From contig JASANH010000686.1 in the NCBI GenBank assembly GCA_030248295.1, positions 1 to 64,000 of the forward strand: a stretch of 64,000 nucleotides of DNA, read 5' to 3'. Positions 54,763-64,000 of this stretch are shown piece after piece (the stretch's first letter is position 1; every line of letters begins with the position of its first letter). Under the pieces are notes generated by a model, which was given only the letters and a program-made list of their open reading frames with translations, was not told where the DNA came from and did not search any database. The translations under genes were made by a program, and so were the position numbers. This DNA is from Mesodorylaimus sp. YZB2_4 (Eukaryota > Nematoda > Enoplea > Dorylaimida > Dorylaimidae).

Positions 54763-57700
54763 TCATTTTATGATTACGACGAGAACGCCCGGCGTCATTT
54801 CAGAAAAACTGAAAATAAGTAAAATCTTAGTTTCCAAAACCTATAAAAAGACCACCTTACTTATAACCACGCTGTCGCAGGTAATTCACAACAGCCGGTT
54901 TAATTTTGGGTCCTTTCGCTGAATGTACTCCCCGACCAGTGATGATCTTCAGTTCTTTCCCCGGCCCTATAAGCGAAACATTTAAAATCGCTATCAGAGT
55001 CCATCAATTCTATTCCTTACTATTCTCATATTCGCGCAGCATATCCACCAATGCATGAATCGCTTCTGCCACATGCAAGCCGTGCAAATCCAGAACACCA
55101 GCTGGATTCGCAGCTTTTCTACAAACAAAAGCAAATATTAATAAGTCATCGGATCAATTTTCCTCTCAATTTTTAGAAGTTTTTTTATGGGTTGGCCCCG
55201 TGCCACCCCAGTTCCCCACGGGACGTCCAACCTGTTTTGCCTATGTCAGCATAAGCGAGGCCGCGAGCTGACCAGCTCTCACGGCGGGTGCCCTCTGTAG
55301 ACCTCCACACGAAGGCAGCCTGTGCCAGCACCAGCATCCCAGGATGATACTAGGCGAGAAGGGCGGGACCTTCCCGACTGCTGTTCGAGAACCAATTTCC
55401 TGATTCTCAACTCGTTCAGCATCGACTTGACGGTACCGGGTCTTAGAGCCAGGTGTGCAAGGCCAGCGACGGACTACTACACTGCCAGAACAGAACTGCG
55501 GTCTCCTGGTCAGGGTTGCTGGCCCAAGCACTGCGGGGCCAACGCCTACTAACTGAGCCACCTTGGCTCTAGTTTCCTCTCACTTACCTCTGCTGCAATA
55601 TCTTCTTCGCCGCTCTCTCATTTGCCTCTTTGAACTTCACGTTATGAAGGTGACCCTAGAAAAAGAGCATCTCACTTGCTGAAGAACCAAAAAATTTGTA
55701 CTTACTCTCTGCGCATAATAATAGGCAACAGTGGCCATGCCTTTCCTATAATAATCTTGCGCTTTCTGAAAGTTCGCCTTCCGCTCTTCAAAATGCAAAA
55801 CGGCCTCCTGTCGTAGTTCTTCATACGATAATTCTTCCGACTCCATTGAATCATTGACTTCCTCCCGATTAACCTTAAAAATACCATCCTGGATTTCGAT
55901 TGTAAGACGTCCCCCCCCCCCCAAGTGGTCGTTTCCTGCACTAAGGTGACCAGGGAGTCGACTCAGTGGCCGACGATTCCCCCATCCCCTCCACAAAAAC
56001 ACCACCTTCGATTTTGACTGTGAGAAGTCCCCCCACTTGGTCGATACCCCGGTCGACTCATCGCCAGTGGAGGAATCGACTCACTGATCGTGATACATGC
56101 GACAATTTCCCCACCATAATTTCTCGCCTGATGTGCAGGTACGACTGGGTTGCAAAAGGCAGTATTTGAGGACTATTTGACACGCGGCCACTACAGTGCA
56201 TATAATTGATTTCCAATGTCAGGTACAGTAGATCTGCATTTGGGACTTGAACCATGCCCTGATTAGCAGAGAATCTGGTCTGGTCAATTACATACACTCG
56301 TATTGGCAGCGTGTCAAATATTCCTCAAATACTTCCTTTGGCAACCCAAGCCGTACTTCAACATCAGACGAAAAATTATGGTGGGGGAAACTGCACGGGA
56401 CCTCGATTTCTGCCCAAAGAAAACTCAGTCATACCATAGGTTTCTGTGCAGCACGTGCAGCATAGCCTCTGCCTTGAGACCCCGTTCTCTCTTTCTTCAC
56501 ATCGTATGTTTCACTAAGCATGTCAATAGTTCGATCGAGGTGGCAGCTGAAAAAAAGATTGCTAAACAAGTTTATCAAACCAAACCTGGAAATTCTTACT
56601 TGTTGGTCTTGAACAAACTTTCCAACAAGCTACGATCAACAGATGGGAACAACTGAAATCAAAACTAGCATGTCAGATATTTAAGATACGATAAAGTGCC
56701 CTATCATGTCCAAAAGTTTAAAATCTGTTCTTCCATTTTGAACTCATAAAAACCCGAAATCCCCACATTCGACTCACTTCAAACAGCCGTTTAAGCTTAA
56801 GTTGAGAGGCCATCAACGACGTCGAGCCGCCTCTCATGTGAGTTGTCCCGTCGTCAAATTCCTAAAACGACATTCGGTTGTAGGATGCTAACATGCGCCA
56901 AGGGTGCAGACTTGTAGGGGCATGTAAGGAATGCAAATGAGAGTGGTGACTGAGTGTTGGTAGGAAGCGTATCTATCGGCAGTGTGTAAATAAAGGTAAT
57001 AAAGGACGGTTGCACTCTAGTTGGCTTCCGCCTCTTACAGACCCCAGAAACTTACACCACGCCTCTCATCTTCGGCCGCCAACTGACGAGCAAACTGTTC
57101 ATCCATCAGAATTTGCCGTTCAATCATCAGCGCATCTTCCTCTCGGTAACCAGAAGAATTAAATTTAGCGTACGCATCAAATCCGGCACTTTGGCCGGCA
57201 CTGTCGTCAGAAAATGCTAAAGCGACCCAAATGCGTTCTGAAGCCCAAATTTCATTCAAATTCACTTACATCCTTCGCTGCATAAATCGCTGTCACCTTC
57301 CGACAGGACGCCGCTTGCTTGCGTAGCAACAAAATAGCGATAAATCATTTCAGCGAGGCTGTGAGGTAGACGCACTTTTAGCTGTGACGGATTAAGAAGA
57401 TCTAAACGAGAAGATTGCAGTGCATTACCAAATGAGCCACTCAAACATGGCTTACCAGGTGGTATATCCGGATAAACAGGCGGGAACATGTTTTGTAGTT
57501 GCTTTACCATATCAACACTGAATTCCATCGAATACCACGGCTCTCCTTCCATCGACGCCTCATCGAAGTCTGCTTTCAGTTCACGTGAAAATGGCGGATC
57601 TTTCGAAAGCTTGGCTTGAGTCGTACGATTGTCAACGGCAGGCTATAAATGACCATAAAATCAAGGAAACTACAAAAGAAGCAAAGAATGAAGTCTTACC

Positions 57701-60700
57701 AAAGTGTCAAATGTCTCATCAGCTAACTCTCGTCCAACAGATTTCAACTCGAGCGTCCCCTCCTTCTCGACACTTGCTGCTCTAGTTGACCAATCCAAGT
57801 CGTATCCCGAATCCAATAACACATTGACCGCCCACTCCAACTGACCACCACAACCGGTCAGAATTTCTTCAATATCTTCTACGTTGACTTGCGGGAAACA
57901 ACTTCGAAGTGTCGACATGGCCTTGGCATACGAATCTTCTTCCGCCGACGTAACTACACTGCCATCGTGTTCACACTGAACGCTTCGATCGCAATTGATC
58001 ACGCTAGGATTCATGGATTTCTTGATCGTACGTTCTTCCAACTCCATTTCGCCTCCATCGATGCTATGACGACTAAGACGACGATGTTGTAAAGAAGCCA
58101 AGGCCAAATGTTTTTCGGTGACTTGAACGCATCCATCGCGGACACAAATTTCCCTAATCGATTCCAAGGCTATCGATTTTTCTGCGATATGTTCGATTTT
58201 GATCTCAGCTGCAGCCAAACCGCCGACCAAATCGTTCGGTAATTGCCACGCTTTGTCCAAACCAAACGAAAGACCACCATAGCCATCGGGTCGTTTCCTT
58301 CTGGTTGGTAGGCCCGATTTTTTCCCATCTTGCGCTGTTGGTGAATTTTCCAAAGTCGCAGCCGACTGAGCTGATGAATGCGTCCTTTGCTCCTTCGGGC
58401 TAGATGAAGATGATTTTTGAAGATTGGACGATAAAGAAGGATCAGGTTTCAATCGTTCGTCATTGGTCCACGACGATGAATCGGACGATCCCCAGTCGTC
58501 AGCTGGTGATTGAGAATTACTTGGATTCTGATTTTTTATTTCTATCACGTACGAGGATGATGACGAGCGCGAAACCTCTCCAGTTGATATAATGGCTTGT
58601 TTCAAACTTGAACTTGACCCAGTGGCTGATTTAACCATTCTAAAAAATATAACATTTCAAAAAAAAGAAAAAAGTTCAAAGGTCACTTACGGAGCACGAA
58701 TGACACCCGATTCAAAAAAGGATCGTATGTTGGTAATTTGTTCAAATTGTAGTATCATCCGTTGAATAGTATCGTACGAGACGCGATGTTTGTTCCGTCT
58801 GCAAAGAATATAAATTCTCCATTAGTTTAGCACAAGCAGTATCTGAGTAAGGGTATCACACCGTCACCTGACCCCCTTTATGGCTGGGGAGGAGGATTTT
58901 CAATGTGAGCAACTGCACATTTCAGGCAACAGCCAGTTTTTTTTGACTGGAAAAGGCTTAGGCTTGGCAGGAAAAAAATCCTTTTAACGTGAACTCTCAC
59001 AATCATATTACCTCCCTGCAGCATCCGAAACCTAGCCCCTGGCCAAGAAGTGAGGGGTATGAAATTTTTGAAAGCTTGAAAGCGCTCCAGGAAGCACAAA
59101 AAAGTTTTCCTGTTTTCCCAGGAAGCAAAATACAGTTTTCCCTGATTCTAACTCCAAATTCCTATTTTCCCAGGATTTCCAGACAGTTCTCCTCGGATTT
59201 CCTGACTTCCTGCTTTTCCAGACTAGAACGAGTCCTGCTTTGCCTGAGCCTTGTCTTCGAAGCGCATGCCCTTGCTTGGAGGCAGCAATATACATTAGAC
59301 AGGAGGCCTCACGTGGGTCATGGCGTCCTGTTCAAGTCTAGCATTGGAGGCCAGTCCTGAGATAGAGTTAAATTTTTCTGGCGGCGTCTTGGACTTGGCT
59401 CGCTCCGTGACCTGGGTATTGGACTTATATCAGCTCGATTCCTACCGAGGGCCAAGACTTAGCCGAAGTCCAAGAGGGTTTGGTCAAAAACTAGCCTTTT
59501 TTTGCCTAAAATGAGCAGGTAGGACATTGTACAAGACTCCATAGGCAACCCCACCATAGGGAGGGCTCCATAGGCAACCCCAAGTTTCGGATTCTGCTCC
59601 TGGCCGAGGGGTTGTCTTCGTGTCCTAGGCACAAGGAAATACTAAAATAGCACGATATCCCTACCGTTCGCATTCAGTTGCGTCACATTTCCAAGTCGTA
59701 TTTGGCTCTAAGAAATACACGTCATAGTAATTACGCACGGCCTGAAAAAACTTTTATTACTCCTCTGAACTGGTGAACAAACAAACAGTGCACTTACCAT
59801 CTTCACATATTTTCCCATTTCCCACAGCCGCACGTTAGTATTATCGATTATAACAGGACTGTCCCCTCGTGAAACAGCTTGCATGGCTAAAAACGGTTAG
59901 ATGGAAGTTAAAAGCTTGCCTACGACTCGATTTGCTCCTTGTCTGCTAAACCAACAGACACTATCCTACAGAAAATGGAAGTTAGCATCTTTTGCAGTGC
60001 TTATAATTCGATGGCCTACAGCAGAACCCACTAACACAGGTGTACCGCACAAAAGGCTGAATATTGTCAAAACTGTCAAACCAAAACCAAAACAATTTAA
60101 GTGCCACTGGTGATTTGAAGATTTTGAAAGTACATTTGACAGATTCTCAAACAAAGATCCTTACAAAAGAAAACCCAGCATACCTCTTTGCAAACACCAA
60201 GAGTGGGCGTCCTCGAGCCTTGTTGGATCAAATTGATAATTATTCTCTCCTCCGAAAAAATAATCATCGGCACTACAAATTATACCTTTTCCTTGAAACG
60301 ATCTAAAAAACAGACACTAAAAACCGTTTTATTTTTTAAAGCGACATAGTCTTACTTGGCCAAAGTTGATTTCCCACTTCCTGGCACGCCTCGCAATATA
60401 ATCAGGGCTGGTCGCCCTTGAGCTAGAGCCCGACAAGCAACTTCCATATCCGTACTCCAAACTACAAATCGACGAAAATTATCGATTGTGAGAGACTCGC
60501 CAGGCCATTGTTCATTGTCCGGGACACGATTTCGTTGCCGATTCTCAGGCGCTTTCCGTTGTCCAGTATTCTTTTGTGGACGACGTTGACGAGTCGGCAT
60601 TTGCCATCCTCCGCTCGCCATGGCTGATTCGTCAAGGTCTTGAATACTCTTTTGTTCAATTAATTCCTTAATTACTAATTCGCCCGGCTCTTCATTTTGT

Positions 60701-60912
60701 TCCAAATTTATTTTTGAATTAGGTTTATTCTTACAAGGCGACAACGTTCGTAACTCATTTGAAGAATCCGAAACAATAACTGATTCAGACGGCAGTTGAA
60801 ATGATGGTGGTGAAAATTTTTTACTAGGAATGAATTCCGTGGCATCAGCTGATAGGCTAGAAATTAGTACATGATGCATTTTAGTCATCGCTTGGCCGGC
60901 CTCGTTACACAT
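54763..60912 (-). CDS. N4BP2: NEDD4-binding protein 2-like: P-loop kinase, CUE, DUF1771 and Smr domains
   Basis: Seventeen exons join in phase to 1006 residues: 60912-60356, 60302-60184, 59886-59798, 59741-59665, 58798-58691, 58639-57700, 57609-57456, 57401-57270, 57216-57056, 56861-56778, 56652-56600, 56546-56501, 55888-55706, 55655-55588, 55118-55021, 54966-54861, 54808-54763. The polynucleotide-kinase-like domain has Walker A GVPGSGKSTLAK (about 175-185), SADDYFF and VIIDNTN. CUE-like helices occur at about 559-598 (CFPQVNVEDIEEIL) and again about 795-838 (LFPSVDRSLLESLF). DUF1771 (about 850-925, YEELRQEAVLHFEERKANF) leads into a C-terminal Smr domain with LDLHGLHVAEA and ITGRGVHSAKG. Family members bind ubiquitin and cut or nick nucleic acids in RNA or DNA surveillance. 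The acceptor of exon 7 (CCAAG at 57609) is poor but needed for phase. Confidence 0.91.
55250..55575 (-). mobile_element. tRNA-like repeat in an N4BP2 intron
   Basis: On the minus strand the segment begins AAGGTGGCTCAGTTAGTAGG, a canonical A-box arm, followed by CGTTGGCC and about 280 further bases. No clear B box or family core is seen, so it is probably a different SINE from the 6352 family. Confidence 0.5.
55905..56420. mobile_element. Foldback element in N4BP2 intron 12
   Basis: Arms at 56099-56185 and 56309-56393 are imperfect reverse complements: both contain, in opposite sense, GCGTGTCAAATA, CTCAAATACT, GCAACCCA, AATTATGGTGGGG. A 123-bp spacer separates them. To the left (55911-56090) are two related copies of a CCCCCC-AAGTGGTCG / GTCGACTCA-GTGG unit. 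Related sequence occurs at 16690-17040. Confidence 0.75.
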
Positions 60913-61304
60913 CTTGTGGGATTTTGTCAAAATAAATTTGTATCAATTAACATTTTTGAGCGAATCGGAAATTCTGATTACTAACAATTTCTAAATCAAT
61001 TAGTATAGTTTACCAAAACTTTTGTAAAATTTGCAAAAAGTACCTAAACTGTTTGAAACTTTTCGCGCCACGCGTACCGTAACTTTTGGCTACCAGTCAA
61101 AAATTGCGGGCCATTTCATCAGAGCACACTTGCTACAACTGCTTTAAAAAAGCGCGAAATTCAAATCCGGCAGGCAGAAAAACGGACTATAGCGCGATTG
61201 CACAATAAGATAAATACCTCGCCAAAAAGAGATATCACAGCAAACTGATGCTTCTAATCAAAATGAAAGAAAAACTTCAAGATTTTATTTCTAAAATTTT
61301 ACTT
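60913..61304. other. Spacer upstream of N4BP2
   Basis: About 390 A/T-rich bases between two minus-strand genes; presumably the N4BP2 promoter and the 3' end of the next gene. No specific site recognised. Confidence 0.4.
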
Positions 61305-61715
61305 TTAGCGTACAACGTCGAAGATTTGCAAAGATAAAATGAGAATACTGATTATTATCAAAACCACGAACATAATTGCAGCGTTCAGTGGTCTTTTTCT
61401 GGTGGACAACGATGGCGTAGAAGTGATAGGTGATGGGTGGTTAGCGGGCAAGTCACCAGACTCGCATTGGGAGAAGGCATCTCGAGTCCTCGTCCCTGTG
61501 ACATTGGCCACTGTTTTGACTTCGTGCTCTTGAGAACAACTGTTTTCCATGTTTGACGTGGATGCAAAAGCACTAGTAAGTGGTCGCATCAAGGGATTGA
61601 TGACCATTTTGTAAATTTCCAATGAATCCTGATCGAGATTCAATTTCATTGGTTTCCCACTCTCACTGCGATAATGCAAGTCCACTGTGGTCTCGTGGCA
61701 CGATCGCAAATTCAT
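61305..61715 (-). CDS. Small tail-anchored membrane protein, unknown
   Basis: A single 136-codon frame from ATG 61715 to TAG. A soluble N-terminal part (METHIONINE-start MNLRSCHETTVDLHYRSESG, then a Ser/Thr/Pro-rich linker) ends in one hydrophobic helix (AAIMFVVLIIISILILSLQ) only five or six residues from the C-terminus, the topology of a tail-anchored protein. A splice-acceptor-like TTTCAG lies about 50 bases before the ATG and an in-frame TGA lies between, so the first intron would be in the 5' UTR. No family recognised. It could also be the last exon of a longer gene read in another frame upstream. Confidence 0.5.
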   Translation of the reverse strand: MNLRSCHETTVDLHYRSESGKPMKLNLDQDSLEIYKMVINPLMRPLTSAFASTSNMENSCSQEHEVKTVANVTGTRTRDAFSQCESGDLPANHPSPITSTPSLSTRKRPLNAAIMFVVLIIISILILSLQIFDVVR

Positions 61716-62200
61716 TTCAAAATGGACACATCAGTGTCAATTTTTAATTCTGAAATTTGAAAAAGGAAGATACCAGTGACTCATTTTGAACAGCTCACTA
61801 CACGCCAGCCACGCAGCTAACAAGGCTCATCGCACCAACGAACTGACTGCAGCAGGCAGGCTATGCAGGCCTGCTATAACCTTGCACCTAGCAGGTTCAC
61901 TCAAAACTACTGCAAGTACTCGTTGAGTCCCCCCTCAGTAGCTCCTTCGGGGTACTGGCAATCCATACTCTGCACGAAGCCAGCAACTGGGACCGCCACC
62001 CGTCTGAGTCATGTTTCAACCATGAGTTGACCTGTGCAACCATGAATGGCAGGTCAGGGCCGACAACGACTCCGACTGGAGCAGACTACATTTGCGGTTG
62101 AAACATCACCCCAGCCACCCCCTGGGTGTTTAGCTCCACCAGTCACTCCCTCCACTAATAGGGTCCCAGACGTGTCATAACTGCCAGAGTGCTATGTCCA
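61716..62200. other. Spacer with a GACTGGAGC-family fragment
   Basis: About 62075-62130 reads ACTCCGACTGGAGCAGAC, then GCGGTTGAAACATC and CCCAGCCACCCCCTGGG, a short member of the dispersed family. The rest is unassigned. Confidence 0.45.
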
Positions 62201-62560
62201 ATGTTGGGTGACAAAATCATCAGCTATCTTGCCAAAACATGTTTTAACTTTCAGTCCCAAGGGGTTACCTCATATATCCCCCCCCCAGGTCAGTCCACTC
62301 ACCTCATAGCCAGTCGTCAATTTGATCAACCTCAAATTCGGGGCAAATCGAGTAACCAGCTCACAAAATCGAAGGAAATTGAGAATCTGGGGAGAGCACA
62401 GACCATCATATCACCCGGCCCCTTCACCCTGGCCTCGCACTACCTGATGGCGTCGCCGAATATACGGATCGAAGACATCGACTCGGCTAATCTGTTCATC
62501 GAGAATGGGCTTGAGCAGTCGGTCATACCCGAAACCCTGCTCGCCGCTGCCGATGCGTAG
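62201..62560 (+). CDS. Hypothetical ORF or terminal exon, unknown
   Basis: The frame is open from ATG 62201 (119 residues) but only the part after about 62287 has coding-like codon use. A perfect-looking acceptor (C-run then CAG, ending 62286) precedes it, so it may be the last exon of a gene whose other exons are not seen. The peptide (SKEIENLGRAQTIISPG, IRIEDIDSANLFIENG, ending LLAAADA) has no motif I recognise and no membrane segment. An AATAAA lies at about 62949 downstream. Confidence 0.35.
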   Translation: MLGDKIISYLAKTCFNFQSQGVTSYIPPPGQSTHLIASRQFDQPQIRGKSSNQLTKSKEIENLGRAQTIISPGPFTLASHYLMASPNIRIEDIDSANLFIENGLEQSVIPETLLAAADA

Positions 62561-63456
62561 TTGCTTGTAAATGGACAAGGCTGAAATGGGGCACTCGAAC
62601 CACGGAATCAAGGCTCCTTCACACTTCGTCTGGCCTGCCTTGCCCTGCTACTGGGTCTGGGGTGGCCAGACGAAGTATGTGGGAACCTTAAAGACCACAG
62701 CACGAACGCACCTTTCCTCTACCCTTCTCTCACTACTTCCGAACTACTCGATTGAGGCCGTACTGCCACGATGTTCTCGCGCATCTGGCTAGCTCGCTAC
62801 GTTCTATTTACCTATAACCAGTCATATCTTTTATGCCCGTGTGCACAAGGCGAGCAGGGAACTGTGCCAAAAATGGCTATTGCGCTTATTTCACACCGAC
62901 TTTCTTAAAGAACTTTCAACTTGTAATAATTTTTACGTTTTTTTTCTCAATAAAAGTAACGATAATACTTTATTCTTCCGATTTATAATTATCGATCCAA
63001 CCTCTTTGCCACAGCGGGATTTTCGAAATTGTCATAAGCAGTCAATTAATGTCTGCTAGCCCCGGGACTAATGGCCGGTGACCTGAGCATCAATTGTTGG
63101 GCGGACCATAATTTCCATGGATACTATACCTACTGTACGATGGAGGTATTCTCGTCGATAAACTGAAAAATTCGGCCGAAAATGGGAAGCATAAAGGAAC
63201 AGTAAGTGGGGAATGGATTGAGGGAAAAACAAGCACGGAATCTGATAAGTTTTGGGAGAAAAAAAGGCTTTTGGCAAATTTGTTTTCCAAAACGGTTTTT
63301 TTCACATTTTATGTAAAACTGTTAGCAATGGCCTCTTCACTTTCTCTTCTTGCCCTGCAACAGTTCCCGCGCACTCTACGCGAGTACACTGGCAGCTAGG
63401 CTCAATTCCTCACGAGCGAGTTGGCCACATTTGACCTTACGATTTCGCATTTTCAG
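62561..63456. other. Intergenic or 5' intron before the Sds3-like exon
   Basis: Contains an AATAAA-bearing stretch near 62949 that could end the preceding ORF. No upstream exon of the Sds3/BRMS1-like gene was identified. Confidence 0.4.
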
Positions 63457-63604
63457 AGTTTACCTCGAAAAGCTAAATCAATTAAAACATCAACTTCAAA
63501 TGTTGGTCGTCGGAACTCACGCCGATTATGTTCGCCAATTGGAGAAACTTCGAGCTGAACACGTTGAAGACGTTGATTTCAATAAATTATGCCGACAACT
63601 GGAA
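63457..63604 (+). CDS. Exon of an Sds3/BRMS1-like Sin3-HDAC subunit (partial)
   Basis: A 148-base exon between acceptor TTTTCAG (ends 63456) and donor GTAAGC (from 63605). The peptide (VYLEKLNQLKHQLQML, GTHADYVRQLEKLRAEHVED) is a highly charged coiled coil in which the string L-x-x-L-x2-QL-x5-GTH-x-x-Y resembles the dimerising Sds3/BRMS1 domain, whose members scaffold the Sin3 histone deacetylase complex. The next exon would begin at or just after the window end, which reads TTTTCATTTCA. With one short exon only, another coiled-coil protein cannot be ruled out. Confidence 0.5.
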
Positions 63605-64000
63605 GTAAGCGATTGGGGATTATAAAATCGCAAAGAGCTAGCTCCGTTTTTCAAACTAAGCTTTGGTTCTTCAGAAAATTCTTTCAAGGAACATAAATTT
63701 TTGAAGTTAAGATCAAATTATTGTCTCTTTCAATTTATACCGACGTTTTTAAATTATGCACCATAAATACTTTTGAAATTTCGAAAAAAGGATTTTCACT
63801 TTTGTATGCGCCAGAATGTCGGGTTTTTTGAGGTATAGTAATATTTGAATTTTCATTATTCTGATAGCAAAAAATTCAAAAAACTACCTTTCCGGGACTG
63901 AATTTTACCCGTGAAAGCTCTATGCGACTGAGCTCGAACCACTTTCGAATTGGTAAGGTGTGTAATCCGTTAGTGCATGCCGCATCAACTTTTCATTTCA
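63605..64000. other. Intron following the Sds3-like exon
   Basis: A/T-rich sequence after the donor at 63605. The last bases form a pyrimidine tract, so an acceptor is likely within a few bases beyond the window. Confidence 0.45.

Noticed and set aside
62411..62611. Minus-strand ORF opposite the 62201-62560 frame
   Set aside because: Codon use and the upstream acceptor favour the plus strand.

Overview
The window is nuclear DNA from a bilaterian animal, most likely an invertebrate. The evidence is a set of intron-split, highly recognisable metazoan genes: proteasome RPN11/PSMD14, gamma-tubulin, a Vsx homeobox gene with a CVC domain, N4BP2, gamma-glutamyltransferase, a GMC oxidoreductase and TMEM272. 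Introns are mostly 45-600 bp with ordinary GT-AG sites. There are no operons, and genes sit on both strands among many transposable-element remnants. The phylum cannot be fixed from the sequence alone. A fast-evolving receptor-type tyrosine phosphatase is compatible with an ecdysozoan but does not prove it.

Layout. 1-6218: right part of a decayed Ty3/gypsy-like LTR retrotransposon, in the order envelope-like ORF, protease, RT, RNase H, integrase, 3' LTR. 6352-6530: a tRNA-derived SINE. 7259-12047 (+): receptor-like PTP whose first intron holds a 1.1 kb satellite of 15-bp units. 12.1-18.5 kb: gene-poor, with one orphan coding exon and a 1.04 kb element with 95-bp inverted ends. 18572-19958 (+): PSMD14. 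20943-22457: a 1.5 kb TIR transposon with a 5-bp target duplication. 22519-24698 (-): GMC oxidoreductase. 26788-27660 (-): TMEM272-like protein. 30697-32587 (+): unrecognised coiled-coil/single-TM protein. 32874-35651 (-): transferrin-fold protein that has lost most iron ligands. 36647-40427 (-): gamma-glutamyltransferase. 41-47 kb: non-coding, with a 128-bp MITE and a direct-repeat/SINE composite. 47659-50123 (+): Vsx. 51910-54451 (-): gamma-tubulin. 54763-60912 (-): N4BP2. 61305-61715 (-): small tail-anchored protein. 62201-62560 (+): hypothetical ORF. 63457-63604 (+): one exon of an Sds3/BRMS1-like gene that runs off the window.

The genes do not form one pathway; each is an independent transcription unit. 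What links the window is repeat biology. One SINE family with a shared CCTCGAGTGCGC core, one dispersed family around the motif GACTGGAGC, a foldback family and several TIR elements recur on both strands and inside the introns of the N4BP2, gamma-tubulin, transferrin and TM-protein genes. I found no convincing wholly new gene system. The most unusual items are the env-before-pol order of the retroelement, the satellite intron and extremely basic leader of the phosphatase, and the ligand-poor transferrin. Exon boundaries were placed by hand from splice motifs, reading phase and homology recalled from knowledge of the families; no search was run.
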